From assembly GCA_963805915.1 (NCBI GenBank), contig CAWDWD010000010.1, positions 124,001 through 188,000 of the forward strand: 64,000 nucleotides of DNA. Reading direction: 5' to 3'. Of the stretch, positions 44,601-53,600 are shown piece after piece. How positions within the stretch are numbered: the stretch's first letter is position 1; each line of letters opens with the position of its first letter. The DNA is from JAEULH01 sp963805915. GTDB lineage: Bacteria; Pseudomonadota; Alphaproteobacteria; Rhodospirillales; Defluviicoccaceae. The notes beneath the pieces are model-generated. The model had not been told where the DNA came from, did no database searches, and saw only the letters and a list, made by a program, of their open reading frames with translations. Position numbers and translations under genes: made by a program.

Positions 44601-45512
44601 CTACTCCAGGCACCAGGCGAGAATGCCTTTTTGCGCGTGCAGCCGGTTCTCCGCTTCGTCCCAGACGACCGACTGGGGGCCATCGATGACTCCGTCGGTC
44701 ACCTCCTGGCCGCGGTGCGCCGGCAGGCAGTGCATGAATAAGGCGCTGGCCTTGGCCTCGCGCATCAGCGCCTCGGTCACCCGGAACGGGGCCAGTTGGT
44801 TGTGGCGCTTCTCGGCGGCCTTCGCGCCCATTGAGAACCAGGTATCGGTAACCACCAGATCGGCGCCGTTGACCGCCGCCACCGCGGTGTCGGTATAGGC
44901 GACGTCGCCGCCTTCGGCGTTAACCCAGTCGAGCAACGGGCCGTTGAGGCGCAACGGCGGTGGACAGGCGAGACGGAGCCGGAAGCCGAACCTGACGGCG
45001 GCGTGCACCCACGAGCGGGCGACGTTGTTCGCATCGCCCGACCAGGCCACGGTTCGCCCGGCGATGTCGCCGCGATGCTCCTCGTAGGTCATGACGTCGG
45101 CCATCAGCTGGCAAGGATGGGAGTCGTCGGTCAGCCCGTTGATCACCGGCACCGTTGCGTGGGCGGCCAACTCGGTCAGCTTGGCGGGGTCGCCAGTGCG
45201 AATCATGATCGCATCGACGTAGCGCGACAGCACCCGGGCGGTGTCGGCCATCGTCTCGCCACGGCCGAGCTGACACTCGCTCTCGCTCAGAATGACCGCG
45301 TGACCGCCGAGCTGCTGGATGCCGACCTCGAACGACACTCGCGTGCGTGTTGACGGCTTTTCGAAAATCATCGCCAGCGTGCGGCCGTCGAGCCGGTGGT
45401 GGCCGCCCGTCTCGCCCCGCTCCCGCTTCAAGGCGCCGGCGAGGTCAAGGATACGCCGCAGCGTCTTGGTGTCGAACCGGTCGAGATCGAGAAAGTGCCG
45501 GGGCCGGGCCAT
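44601..45512 (-). CDS. argF: Ornithine carbamoyltransferase
   Basis: 303 aa; forms citrulline from ornithine and carbamoyl phosphate. Carbamoyl-phosphate loop STRTRVSFE, HPCQ and the ornithine loop HCLPAHRG are intact. The ATG at 45512 directly abuts the argD stop. Second gene of argD-argF-hslO. Confidence 0.96.
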   Translation of the reverse strand: MARPRHFLDLDRFDTKTLRRILDLAGALKRERGETGGHHRLDGRTLAMIFEKPSTRTRVSFEVGIQQLGGHAVILSESECQLGRGETMADTARVLSRYVDAIMIRTGDPAKLTELAAHATVPVINGLTDDSHPCQLMADVMTYEEHRGDIAGRTVAWSGDANNVARSWVHAAVRFGFRLRLACPPPLRLNGPLLDWVNAEGGDVAYTDTAVAAVNGADLVVTDTWFSMGAKAAEKRHNQLAPFRVTEALMREAKASALFMHCLPAHRGQEVTDGVIDGPQSVVWDEAENRLHAQKGILAWCLE

Positions 45513-46691
45513 CTACGCCGCCATTTCCGCCAAATGTCCGCAACTCCGCTCAATGATCGCCAGGGCCGCATCGATCTCGGCCTCGCCGATGATCAGCGGC
45601 GGCAGCAGGCGGACGACGTTGTCGGCCGCCGGGACCGACAGCAGGCCGTCGGCGAGCAGGCGCTCGACCAGCGCCCGGTTCGGCGCAAGGCACTTGAGCC
45701 CGAGCATCAAACCAAGCCCGCGGACCTCTGTGACGACCCCCGGAAACTTGCCGGGAAGGGTGCCGAGCCGCCCGCGCAACGTCTCGCCATTGGCTGTGAC
45801 CGCAGCGAGGAAGCCGTCTTCGAGAACGACGTCAAGGACCGCATTGGCGACCGCCATCGCCAGCGGATTGCCGCCGAAGGTGCTGCCGTGGCTGCCGGGG
45901 GTCAGGGTCCGCGCGGCATCGCCGGCGGCGAGACATGCGCCGACCGGAAAGCCGCCGCCCAAGCCCTTGGCGAGAGCCATAACGTCGGGAAAGACGCCGG
46001 CCCACTGGTGAGCGAATAGCTTGCCGGTCCGGCCGGTGCCGCACTGAACCTCGTCGAAAAACAGGAGCAGGCCGTACTCGTCGCAGAGCGCGCGGAGGCC
46101 ATCGAGGAAGCCCGGCGGGGCAAGGTTGATGCCGCCCTCGCCCTGGACCGGCTCAACCAGAATGGCCGCGGTTTCGTCCGTGATCGCGGCGCGCGCCGCG
46201 GCGACATCGCCGAAAGCCACCTGATCGAAGCCTTCGACCGCGGGGGCGAAGCCGTCGAGATGCTTGGCTGAGCCGCCTGCGGCCACCGTCGCCATGGTGC
46301 GGCCGTGAAAGGCGCCGGTGAAGGTGATCACCCGGTAGCGTTCCGGCGCGCCGGCCATGTCATGATACTTGCGGACCAGCTTCAGCCCGCACTCCATCGC
46401 CTCGGCGCCCGAATTGCAGAAGAACGCCGCGTCGGCGAAACTCGCCTCGACCAGCCGCGCCGCCAGCCGCTCCTGCTCGGGGATGCGGTAAAGGTTCGAG
46501 CAGTGCCACAGCTTGCCGGCCTGGCGGCGGAGCGCCGCGACGAGGTGGGGATGGCAATGACCGAGTCCGATGACGGCGATACCGGCGCCGAAGTCAAGAT
46601 AACGCCGGCCATCGGCGCTTTGCAGCCACGCTCCTTCGCCGCGCTCGAAGGCGATGTCGAACCGATCGTAGGTGGGCATCAAGGCCGTCAC
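45513..46691 (-). CDS. argD: Acetylornithine aminotransferase
   Basis: 392 aa, class III PLP aminotransferase. GAGIAVIGLGHCHP, FCNSGAEAMECGLKL, DEVQCGTGRTG and the PLP-lysine ALAKGLGGG are conserved. The GTG at 46691 has GGAGAG six bases before it and places the protein at the family length; the longer frame to 46811 is not favoured. A GC hairpin lies about 85 bp upstream. In many bacteria this enzyme also serves lysine synthesis (DapC). Confidence 0.93.
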   Translation of the reverse strand: MTALMPTYDRFDIAFERGEGAWLQSADGRRYLDFGAGIAVIGLGHCHPHLVAALRRQAGKLWHCSNLYRIPEQERLAARLVEASFADAAFFCNSGAEAMECGLKLVRKYHDMAGAPERYRVITFTGAFHGRTMATVAAGGSAKHLDGFAPAVEGFDQVAFGDVAAARAAITDETAAILVEPVQGEGGINLAPPGFLDGLRALCDEYGLLLFFDEVQCGTGRTGKLFAHQWAGVFPDVMALAKGLGGGFPVGACLAAGDAARTLTPGSHGSTFGGNPLAMAVANAVLDVVLEDGFLAAVTANGETLRGRLGTLPGKFPGVVTEVRGLGLMLGLKCLAPNRALVERLLADGLLSVPAADNVVRLLPPLIIGEAEIDAALAIIERSCGHLAEMAA

Positions 46692-46775
46692 GAGCCGCTC
46701 TCCGCTGACCTCGGGTCGATCTGACCCGCTTGTCCGACCGCGTTGGGCCGGCACCAACCCATCCAAAAACATATA

Positions 46776-46798
46776 GGGCCGGTACCAAGCACCGGCCC
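46776..46798. promoter_or_regulatory. GC-rich hairpin upstream of argD
   Basis: GGGCCGGT (46776-46783) and ACCGGCCC (46791-46798) with a 7-nt loop. On the minus strand the stem is followed by TATATGTTTTT, so it could terminate incoming minus-strand transcription or act as a leader attenuator for argD-argF-hslO. No leader peptide is evident. Confidence 0.5.
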
Positions 46799-47049
46799 GA
46801 AATACAGACAAACCTTGATACTAGAAAAGCCGGCCGATCCTTGTCAACGTCGTCGCGGCGCGGTTTTCGCGAGGTTCAGGGCGCTCTTGCTTCGGATTCT
46901 TAAGGCCCTTTTCGGGTGGCAACGCGTTACCGTCGATCCGCCTGGAGCATGGACGCCGTGCTGATCAAAGGACGGCTGCGTCGATGAAGTCGCTTCTCCC
47001 GGCGCCGGCGCCAAGGCATGCTGGCCGCCTCGCACGATCGATTGGCGAA

Positions 47050-47079
47050 CCAAGCCAAGCCAAGCCAAGCCAAGCCAAG
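47050..47079. repeat. Six tandem CCAAG units
   Basis: A 5-bp microsatellite (CCAAG, six copies) just past the stop codon of the SDR remnant. The surrounding 46800-47081 shows no gene. Unit length is not a multiple of three, so copy-number change would shift any frame through it, but no frame is supported. Confidence 0.7.
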
Positions 47080-47081
47080 CG

Positions 47082-47333
47082 TCAGCTTGCGATCTGGTCG
47101 CCGCTGCTGGGGTGAAGGACCTGTCCGGTCATGTAGGAGGAGTCCTCGCAAGCCAGGAACAGGTGGCTGGGCGCCACCTCATTGGGCTGGCCCGGCCGGC
47201 CCATGGGCGCTTTTTGACCAAACTCGCCAACGTGCTCGGCGTCATAGGTCGCCGGCGTCAGCGGCGTCCAGTTCGGTCCCGGAGCGACTCCATTGACCCG
47301 GATTTTGCGCTTGACCAAGGATTTCGCCACGGT
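47082..47333 (-). pseudogene. Short-chain dehydrogenase remnant (C-terminal end only)
   Basis: The minus-strand frame encodes AKSLVKRKIRVNGVAPGP followed by PMGRPGQPNEVAPSHLFLA and YMTGQVLHP, the C-terminal third of a classical SDR related to YhdF-like enzymes. The coenzyme-binding and catalytic parts are missing, and about 25 bp upstream lies the end of another gene, so this is a truncated relic. Confidence 0.65.
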
Positions 47334-47356
47334 TGGGTGGCGTTCTCTATTGCCCT

Positions 47357-47989
47357 CTATTGCCGAACGGGCCCCGGCGAGTGGTTGGCCGGCGGCGAGA
47401 TCACCGCGCCGGAAGGTGTCGGCACGGTATCCGGATCGACCCACCCGCCCGTCGTATCCCTTCCCGACCCCAAGGCCGCGCCGGCGCCCGCGGCGGCGCT
47501 ATCGGCGGTCGGGTCGGGGATGACTTGGGTATAGCGGCCGCTGACCTGGACCAGGACCGGCGTCCCGTCGGCGATCGGCATCTCGTCCGCTTGGCGATTT
47601 TGCACCAGAGTCACGGTCCGCCCGTCGTTCATCCGAACGATGTACTCGATGCCTTCGCGGCTGCGCGCGGAGGATTCGATCAGATATCCGGCGCCGGCGC
47701 CGATCAGACCGCCGAGGATGGCGGCGAACCCCGAGCCCCGCCCGCCGTAAGCCAAGCCGGTCGCCGCCGCGCCGGTCGCGCCGCCGGCCAGCGGACCGAC
47801 GTTTTTGGAATCGCCGGAGATCTCGACGGCGCGGGAAGAAATGATGGCGCCGGGGGTTGTCTCGATGGCTCGGCCGACATCACCTGAGTCGTAGCGCGAC
47901 GTCGACGGGTTGCTGCATCCCGCGACGGCGACGGCGACGGCGACGGCCAGAGCACCCAGAGCGCGTTTCACCAACCCACCTATCATCAT
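47357..47989 (-). CDS. Glycine-zipper lipoprotein (SlyB-like)
   Basis: 210 aa. Lipobox VAVAGCS near residue 20-26 predicts an outer-membrane lipoprotein. A glycine-zipper stretch (LAGGATGAAATGLAYGGRGS and ILGGLIGAGAGYL, about 67-102) is followed by a short beta domain (YIVRMNDGRTVTLVQ) as in SlyB. The C-terminal 45 residues are low complexity and Pro/Gly/Ala-rich. It is divergent from the 48.1-kb operon. Confidence 0.8.
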   Translation of the reverse strand: MMIGGLVKRALGALAVAVAVAVAGCSNPSTSRYDSGDVGRAIETTPGAIISSRAVEISGDSKNVGPLAGGATGAAATGLAYGGRGSGFAAILGGLIGAGAGYLIESSARSREGIEYIVRMNDGRTVTLVQNRQADEMPIADGTPVLVQVSGRYTQVIPDPTADSAAAGAGAALGSGRDTTGGWVDPDTVPTPSGAVISPPANHSPGPVRQ

Positions 47990-48100
47990 TGTAAAACTCG
48001 ACGCCGAAATTATTATGTAATGAGGTTGCTCGGCGTCTCAAGCGTCGTTGTCGGACTCAGCGACGCGGCAGATCATCGGGACCGCCGGCGGCCCCGCTCC

Positions 48101-48796
48101 ATGCTAGACGTATGTTCTACCGGCAAAGAAATTGAACGGCATATCAGGCAACATTATGGTGAACATGTGAGCATTGATACGGCGGCTCAAGCGTACGTCC
48201 GCCGCCGGCCGGGTGCGTTGCGGCCCGTGTTTCCGGTGGTGGCTGTCTCGATCATCGTCATGATGTTCGGCGTCATGATCCTCTGTTTCATGATGCTCGG
48301 CATCGCGCGCGGCGCGGTGTTAAGCGAAGATCCCGGCGACCAGACCTACCTTACCATTAAAATCAACGAGGCTCTCGAGACGACAAAGTCGGCGGTGGAG
48401 ATTCCGTGGCGCAATTCCGAGACCGGGACGCAAGGCACGATGGTCATTGAGCGAACGTATTACCGCGATCCGACGACCCCATGCCGCGACTACCGTCGGA
48501 GCGTCCAGCGGGCGGGACAACCGGCCGCCGAATTTCGCGGAACCGGGTGCCGGATCGGCAAGGCCTTGTGGTCGCTCGATGAGGTTGCGGTGACACCGGG
48601 CCGGCGATCCTCGGGCAGCCGCGGAGCCTCACCACTGCCGCTGTCGCCGCCGACCGCGTCACCGGCGGCAAAGCCGCCCGAACCGAGCCGATCGTCGGCA
48701 GCCGGCAAAGCGTCCGCAGGCGGCCTGCCGCCGTCGGCGCCGGCGCAGCCGCCGCCGTTCCCCGCCTATACGCCGCCGTCGAAAGCCGATTTGTGA
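48101..48796 (+). CDS. Membrane-anchored 17-kDa-surface-antigen-like protein
   Basis: About 231 aa. One membrane span (about 45-70, PVVAVSIIVMMFGVMILCFM). It is followed by a domain resembling the Rickettsia 17-kDa antigen / RT0821 family: VEIPWRNSETGTQGTM, a Cys in TPCRDYRRS and GTGCRIGKALW. The tail is Pro/Ser/Ala-rich and disordered. The start is uncertain (ATG 48101, or GTG 48167); neither has a good ribosome site. Its stop overlaps the kinase start by four bases, making it the first gene of the seven-gene operon. The domain probably sits in the periplasm. Confidence 0.65.
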   Translation: MLDVCSTGKEIERHIRQHYGEHVSIDTAAQAYVRRRPGALRPVFPVVAVSIIVMMFGVMILCFMMLGIARGAVLSEDPGDQTYLTIKINEALETTKSAVEIPWRNSETGTQGTMVIERTYYRDPTTPCRDYRRSVQRAGQPAAEFRGTGCRIGKALWSLDEVAVTPGRRSSGSRGASPLPLSPPTASPAAKPPEPSRSSAAGKASAGGLPPSAPAQPPPFPAYTPPSKADL

Positions 48797-50898
48797 GCAC
48801 CGCGCCGACCGGTGACGGAGCGATTGGCGAAGACGTTGGCACGATGAGCCATGGCGCCGGCGCGGCTGGGCCGATCTTCCTGCGCGATGTCCTGCCGCCG
48901 CGCTACCGTCTGCCCGATGAGGCGCCGACGATCCTCGCGAGCGTCACCGGCCAGGCCCGGCTGAAGGCGTTCGACACTGAAGCCGGCAAGTCGGTTTTTA
49001 TCAAGGTCGCCGAGGATGGAATGGCGATCCCCAAGGAGGCCGAGGTGTTAACCCGGCTCGATCATCCGGCCATCGTCCGGCTGAAGCATTGGGGCCGCGG
49101 CGGCGGCGCCGCCTTCCTCGTTCTCGACCTCGTCGACGCGCCGGATCTAGAGATCGTGTTGCGCCGGCATGGCGGGCGGCTCGCGGCCGACCAGATCAGG
49201 CGCCTGCTGGCCGCATTGTGCCCAGGCGTCGAGGCGATTCACGCCGCCGGCTGCCTTCACCGCGACCTCAAGCCCGCCAACATCCTGGTGCCCGACATTG
49301 CCGCCCCGATTATCGCCGACTTCGGTGCCGCCGTACCGATGGATCAAGCCGGCATCGACGCGGAAAGCTGGCTGAGCCAAGGCTATGCGGCGCCGGAGCA
49401 GTACCGCGCCGACCAAGGCGAAGGGCCGTGGACCGACCTTTACGGTCTTGCCGCCGTCGCCTATCGGGCATTAACGGGAGCGCCACCGCCGTCGGCGCCG
49501 GCCCGGCTTGGCGGCGCCTGGATGATGCCGGCGGCCTCGGCGGTTGGTGACGATAATATGAATTTGGCGCGCGCGATTGATCATGCGCTGGCGCTCGAGC
49601 CCGACCACCGGCCGCGCTCGGTTGCCGCCTGGGCGGCCACGCTCGGCGTCGCGAGCACCGAACCGGGGACACCGCCGATATCCACGCCCCAGGCGGACGC
49701 GGCCGCCGGTGGCGATGGCGTCGGGCGCATCGGTATAGCGGATAACGCGGCGGATGACGGTATTGCGCCGACGGTGCGGGTCCGCCGGCTTGGTGGTGAT
49801 CGCGCAATAGCGGACGTCCCGGCTCCGCCGTCGGCGGCGGGCACGCCGCCTTCACGACGGCGACGAGGCCGCTGGTGGTGGGCCGCGTTCGCGCTCCTCG
49901 GCCTTGTCGCGATCGCGGGAATTTGGGTCGGTCGGCCTTTTTATGAACGCTTCATCAAGAGCGATTGGATCGTGGCCCACGATGGTGGTGGCGATACCAC
50001 GACAATCGGCGAGGCCATTCGTCGCGCACGCGATGGCGCGAGCATCCATGTTCGCGCCGGCACCTACGCCGAAACCGTCGTTTTGAACCGGCCGCTGCGT
50101 CTCGCCGCCGCACCCGGCGAGCGGCCGGTGATCGCGCCGTCCGACGGCCCTTGCTTGGTCGCCCGCGGCGAGGGCGCGACGCTCACGGGTTTTGAATTGC
50201 GTGGCGCGGGGCAACCCTCTGATCGTGGCAGCGACACTGAAGCCGTCGTGGCGATGCCATGCATCACCATCTCGTCTGGGACGATCCACCTCGAGGACAG
50301 CCTAATCGCGGCTCCGGCGGGGCCGGCCATTGTCGTTCGCGACGGCGCGCGGCCGCTGATCCAAGGAAACACGATCGTCGAGACCCCCGGCGTCAGTATC
50401 ATCGTGCGCAGCGGCGCGGAGCCGACGTTCCTGGACAATAGCGTCGAGGAAAGCGGCAGCGTCGTGTTCGGGGAAGGCGCTCGGGGCGTTTTCCAGAATA
50501 ACAAGATCCTCGGTAGTCGCGCCTCCGGGCTCCAGATCTTGACCGGCGCCGATCCGCGGGTGAGCGCGAATACCATCGAGGCCTCGGCCGAGGCTGGCGT
50601 TTTCGTCTATGACCGGGGCCGTGGCCGGCTGGAGGACAACCGGATTCTCGGCAGCACTTATTCGGGGATTGTCATCAGCGGCGGCGGCGCGCCGGCGCTG
50701 ATCGCGAACACGATCGCGGCGAGCGGCGAGCATGGTATCATTGTTCTTGATAACAGCGGCGGCACCATCGACCGCAACATCATCAAGGACAACAAGGGCA
50801 ACGGTTTGGTCTTGTCGGAACAGGCTCAGGTCGAACTCGGCACCAATCAGCTCGAGGGGAATACCCCGCCGCAACTGGTCGATGCCCGAACGCGCTAA
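48793..50898 (+). CDS. Membrane Ser/Thr kinase with C-terminal parallel beta-helix
   Basis: 701 aa. Kinase domain about 45-285: lysine in VFIK (71), catalytic HRDLKPAN (156-163), metal-binding DFG (176-178), activation segment ending YAAPEQYRA. A clear glycine-rich loop is not evident. A Pro-rich linker and RRRR stop-transfer precede one membrane span (about 361-380). Residues about 395-700 form right-handed beta-helix repeats (NTIVETPGVSIIVRSG and similar), as in NosD/pectate-lyase folds, predicted periplasmic. GTG start at 48793 in a GTGA overlap. It is likely to phosphorylate the FHA partners' ligands downstream; the beta-helix may sense envelope glycans. Confidence 0.88.
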   Translation: MSTAPTGDGAIGEDVGTMSHGAGAAGPIFLRDVLPPRYRLPDEAPTILASVTGQARLKAFDTEAGKSVFIKVAEDGMAIPKEAEVLTRLDHPAIVRLKHWGRGGGAAFLVLDLVDAPDLEIVLRRHGGRLAADQIRRLLAALCPGVEAIHAAGCLHRDLKPANILVPDIAAPIIADFGAAVPMDQAGIDAESWLSQGYAAPEQYRADQGEGPWTDLYGLAAVAYRALTGAPPPSAPARLGGAWMMPAASAVGDDNMNLARAIDHALALEPDHRPRSVAAWAATLGVASTEPGTPPISTPQADAAAGGDGVGRIGIADNAADDGIAPTVRVRRLGGDRAIADVPAPPSAAGTPPSRRRRGRWWWAAFALLGLVAIAGIWVGRPFYERFIKSDWIVAHDGGGDTTTIGEAIRRARDGASIHVRAGTYAETVVLNRPLRLAAAPGERPVIAPSDGPCLVARGEGATLTGFELRGAGQPSDRGSDTEAVVAMPCITISSGTIHLEDSLIAAPAGPAIVVRDGARPLIQGNTIVETPGVSIIVRSGAEPTFLDNSVEESGSVVFGEGARGVFQNNKILGSRASGLQILTGADPRVSANTIEASAEAGVFVYDRGRGRLEDNRILGSTYSGIVISGGGAPALIANTIAASGEHGIIVLDNSGGTIDRNIIKDNKGNGLVLSEQAQVELGTNQLEGNTPPQLVDARTR

Positions 50899-51397
50899 CG
50901 GCCCGGCCTTGGAAGCGCGAAGAAAGGACCGGCGTGAGTTGAAGACCTTGGTCATCGGCAGAAGCCCGTTCGCCGACATCGTCATCGCCGACGCGACGGT
51001 TGCGTCGCATCATGCCGAGTTGATCATCGCCGACGACGAGCGCCTTTACATCGTCGACTGCGCTTCGGCGTCGGGGACCTGGCGGCAAGCACCCGTCGCG
51101 CGTGATCGCACCGCCGAACAGGGCGCTTCCGACGCACGGGAATGGCGGCGCGTGCGGCAGGCCTTTATCGCCCCGGACGAGCCGTTGCGGCTCGGTGACC
51201 ATCCGTGCACCGCCGAGACGCTGCTGCGCGCGGCCCGCGACGCGCCACGAAACGCGCGGGCCGATACCTCCCCGGCGGGCCTGGCGGCGGGCTCGGCGGC
51301 GGCCGGGGCTTTGCCGGGCGACGGCGGCCGCCAGCCCTTGCGTGGCCGCGTCGAGCGTGACGCGACGACCGGTGAAATTGTCAGGCGGAGGCCTTAG
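50882..51397 (+). CDS. FHA domain protein 1
   Basis: 171 aa. An FHA phosphothreonine-binding domain occupies about 20-100: LVIGRSPFADIVI with the Arg of the GRS strand at 27, then ASHHAEL with the Ser/His pair at 42-44, and IVDCASASGTW. The C-terminal 60 residues are disordered and end GEIVRRRP. The start at 50882 overlaps the kinase end by 17 bp; the longer frame would lie within the kinase gene. Likely reads threonine phosphorylation made by the kinase. Confidence 0.82.
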   Translation: MPERANGPALEARRKDRRELKTLVIGRSPFADIVIADATVASHHAELIIADDERLYIVDCASASGTWRQAPVARDRTAEQGASDAREWRRVRQAFIAPDEPLRLGDHPCTAETLLRAARDAPRNARADTSPAGLAAGSAAAGALPGDGGRQPLRGRVERDATTGEIVRRRP

Positions 51398-51401
51398 ACC
51401 C

Positions 51402-52223
51402 GTGCGCTGGCCGAGCCTGCGAGGGCGAGACGCGGGCGCGGCCTTGAGCGCACCGGAGGATCGCCCACGTCTCGGCAATATCACCATCCTTACGGCCAGT
51501 GTCGCCGTCGCCATCAGCCTGATCAAGGTGCTGGAATGGACCCTGCCGCCGAGCCTGGCCGTCGTTCTCCTCGACAACAAGCAAGCGAGCTACCCGCTCA
51601 CGGTCCAAACGGTGATGTGGATCGTTTTCGCCCTCGGCATCGGTGAGCTGATCATCCGTGCTCGGGAAACCGCGGCGGAACGCGCGGAGCTGCGCCGTCA
51701 ATACCTCCCGGAGGACGAAACCACGGTTTTGCAGTCGCTCGAGTTGCGCCGCATCTACGCAACGGCCCGCGCGGCGATGCGCGCGGAGGGACCGTCGAAC
51801 GGCCGGTTTCTGCCACGATTGATTCAGCGGGTGGTGACGCAGTTTCAGACCAACAAGTCGGTCGACCAGGCGAACGCGCTGCTCAACTCCAGCCTCGAAC
51901 TGGGGCTGCACGAGATCGACCTCCGTTACATGATGATCCGCTACGTCATCTGGGCGATCCCCGCGCTCGGCTTCCTCGGCACGGTGCTGGGCATCGCGCT
52001 GGCGCTGGCCTACGCCGGATCCGCCGACCTTCAGGATCCGGCGCTGCTGGCCGGATTGACTGAACGGCTTGCCGTTGCCTTCAACACGACGCTGCTGGCG
52101 TTGTGCATGTCGGGCGTACTGGTGCTAGTTCAGCATATCGTCCAGGCGCGCGAGGAGCGCGCGCTTAATCAGGCCGGCCAGTATTGCCTCGACAACCTCA
52201 TCAACCGGCTTTACGCGGAATGA
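51402..52223 (+). CDS. MotA/TolQ/ExbB-type proton channel subunit
   Basis: 273 aa with about four membrane spans: two near 28-90, then a long cytosolic helix region, then AIPALGFLGTVLGIALALAYAG and LTERLAVAFNTTLLALCMSGVLVLV. The P-x-LGxLGTV-x-G motif and the Thr-rich later span are the ion-path residues of TolQ/ExbB/MotA. GTG at 51402 with GGAGG eleven bases upstream. Its partners should be small single-span proteins with a membrane Asp; the two VWA proteins that follow have that feature. No tonB, tolA or flagellar gene is near. Confidence 0.9.
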   Translation: MRWPSLRGRDAGAALSAPEDRPRLGNITILTASVAVAISLIKVLEWTLPPSLAVVLLDNKQASYPLTVQTVMWIVFALGIGELIIRARETAAERAELRRQYLPEDETTVLQSLELRRIYATARAAMRAEGPSNGRFLPRLIQRVVTQFQTNKSVDQANALLNSSLELGLHEIDLRYMMIRYVIWAIPALGFLGTVLGIALALAYAGSADLQDPALLAGLTERLAVAFNTTLLALCMSGVLVLVQHIVQAREERALNQAGQYCLDNLINRLYAE

Positions 52224-52229
52224 GCAGCG

Positions 52230-53217
52230 GTGCTGGCCCGACCTCGCCAGGCGCTTGACGCGCTCAGCATCTCGGCGCTCGACCTGTTCGCCTCGGCGCT
52301 TGGTGCGTTCATGCTGCTCGCGGTCTCGTTCTTTCCCTACTACCTGCGGGCGCCGGCGCTGGAACGCGAAAGTGAGGGTGCAAGAGCCGAGTTGGCGGCC
52401 TCGGCGCAAGCCCTGAACGAAGCCGAAGTGGCGTCCGCCGACGCCGAAAGGCAGAAGAACGATGCCGCCGAGGCGCTGGCGCGGGCGCAAGAGCGCTTGC
52501 GCCTAGCCCGGGCGAGCCTTGCGGCGGCGGAGCAAAGCGCCGTGGCGCCTGTAGAGACGCCGACGATTGCGGTCGAGTTGGATTATCCGGGACCGCGACG
52601 AATCCGTCTCGCCATCACCGATCTCGACCTCGTCTTCGTCATGGACACAACCGGCAGTATGCGCGGCGAACTGCGCGACCTTCAGGCCAATCTGGTCGGC
52701 ATCATTCAGGTGCTCCAGCGTTTGACGCCAAGCCTTCGGGTCGGCTTCGTCGCCTATCGCGACCGCGGCGACGCCTATGTCGTGCGCGGTACGCCGCTCG
52801 CCGCCGTTGAGGACCGCGACGATGCCGAGATTTCTCAGGTTCGTGCGCGGGCTCTCGGCCGAAGGCGGCGGCGACGAGCCGGAGCGGGTCGACGAGGCCC
52901 TGGCGGCGGCGGTCGGTATGGCGTGGCGAGCGAACGCGCAAGGGAGGATCGTCGTCATCGGTGACGCACCGGCCCACCCGGCCGACGTTGACAGGGCGAT
53001 GGCGGAAGCCGTCCGGTTCCACGGTTCGGCGGCGGGCGGGCGGTTTCCGCGCGTGGTTTCGGCGATCTTCACCGGCGATCAGCAGGCCGCCAAAGGCTTT
53101 TTCGAGCGTTTGGCCAATGCCGGTGGCGGCGATGTCTCCGTCCACAAGGGCCAGATGATCGAAAGCATTCTACTCGCCGTTCTTGGCGAGCCGGCAAAAG
53201 GAGAGACCAGGCGATGA
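52230..53217 (+). CDS. Membrane VWA protein 1 (ExbD/MotB-like N-terminus), frameshifted as read
   Basis: About 328 aa after correction. One N-terminal span, ISALDLFASALGAFMLL, carries an Asp at the membrane edge. A coiled coil (about 45-105) follows, then a VWA domain with MIDAS start MDTTGSM near 140. The first frame breaks down after TPLAAVEDRD (about 52,810) and the rest (RFLRFVRGLSAEGGGDEPE to GETRR) lies in the next frame. The total of 988 bases (3n+1) fits one extra base. No GANTC site is at this break. GTG start at 52230, seven bases after the channel gene; its end overlaps the FHA gene by four bases. Confidence 0.8.
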
Positions 53218-53579
53218 GCGACCGGGGAGCCCCGCATCCACTTGAGGGCGGCTGGGCGCTGCAGGGAACCGACGGCGCCGGGCGAGCGGTGCGGATCGTC
53301 CTTGGCGAGAGCGAACTTGCCCGCGCCTATCTCGGCCTGACCGTCGGCCGTCATCCGGCGTTGTGCGAACGCGTCATCAGCGATGAAGGGGTTTCGCGCC
53401 GCCATTTCCGCATCGGGCTCGCCGACGGCAAGGTCTTCGTCGAGGACCTGAACTCGCTCAACGGCACGATCCTCGATGGCCAAATCATCGCCCCGTTCCA
53501 GCCGATCGCGTTGTTCGCGGGCCAGGAAATCGTCGCCGGCCACGTCAGCTTGACCGTCTCGCGGCTCGACGACGAATGA
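53214..53579 (+). CDS. FHA domain protein 2
   Basis: 121 aa, essentially one FHA domain: LGLTVGRHPALCERVISD (Arg of GR), GVSRRHFRI (Ser-Arg-Arg-His) and LNSLNGTILDG (NGT), the complete phosphothreonine-binding signature. It lacks the disordered tail of FHA protein 1. ATG at 53214 in an ATGA overlap with VWA protein 1. Confidence 0.92.
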   Translation: MSDRGAPHPLEGGWALQGTDGAGRAVRIVLGESELARAYLGLTVGRHPALCERVISDEGVSRRHFRIGLADGKVFVEDLNSLNGTILDGQIIAPFQPIALFAGQEIVAGHVSLTVSRLDDE

Positions 53580-53600
53580 GCCGCACGTAAGGAGCATCGC

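Noticed and set aside
47050..47079. CRISPR-like repeat
   Set aside because: Units are only 5 bp with no spacers; it is a simple microsatellite.
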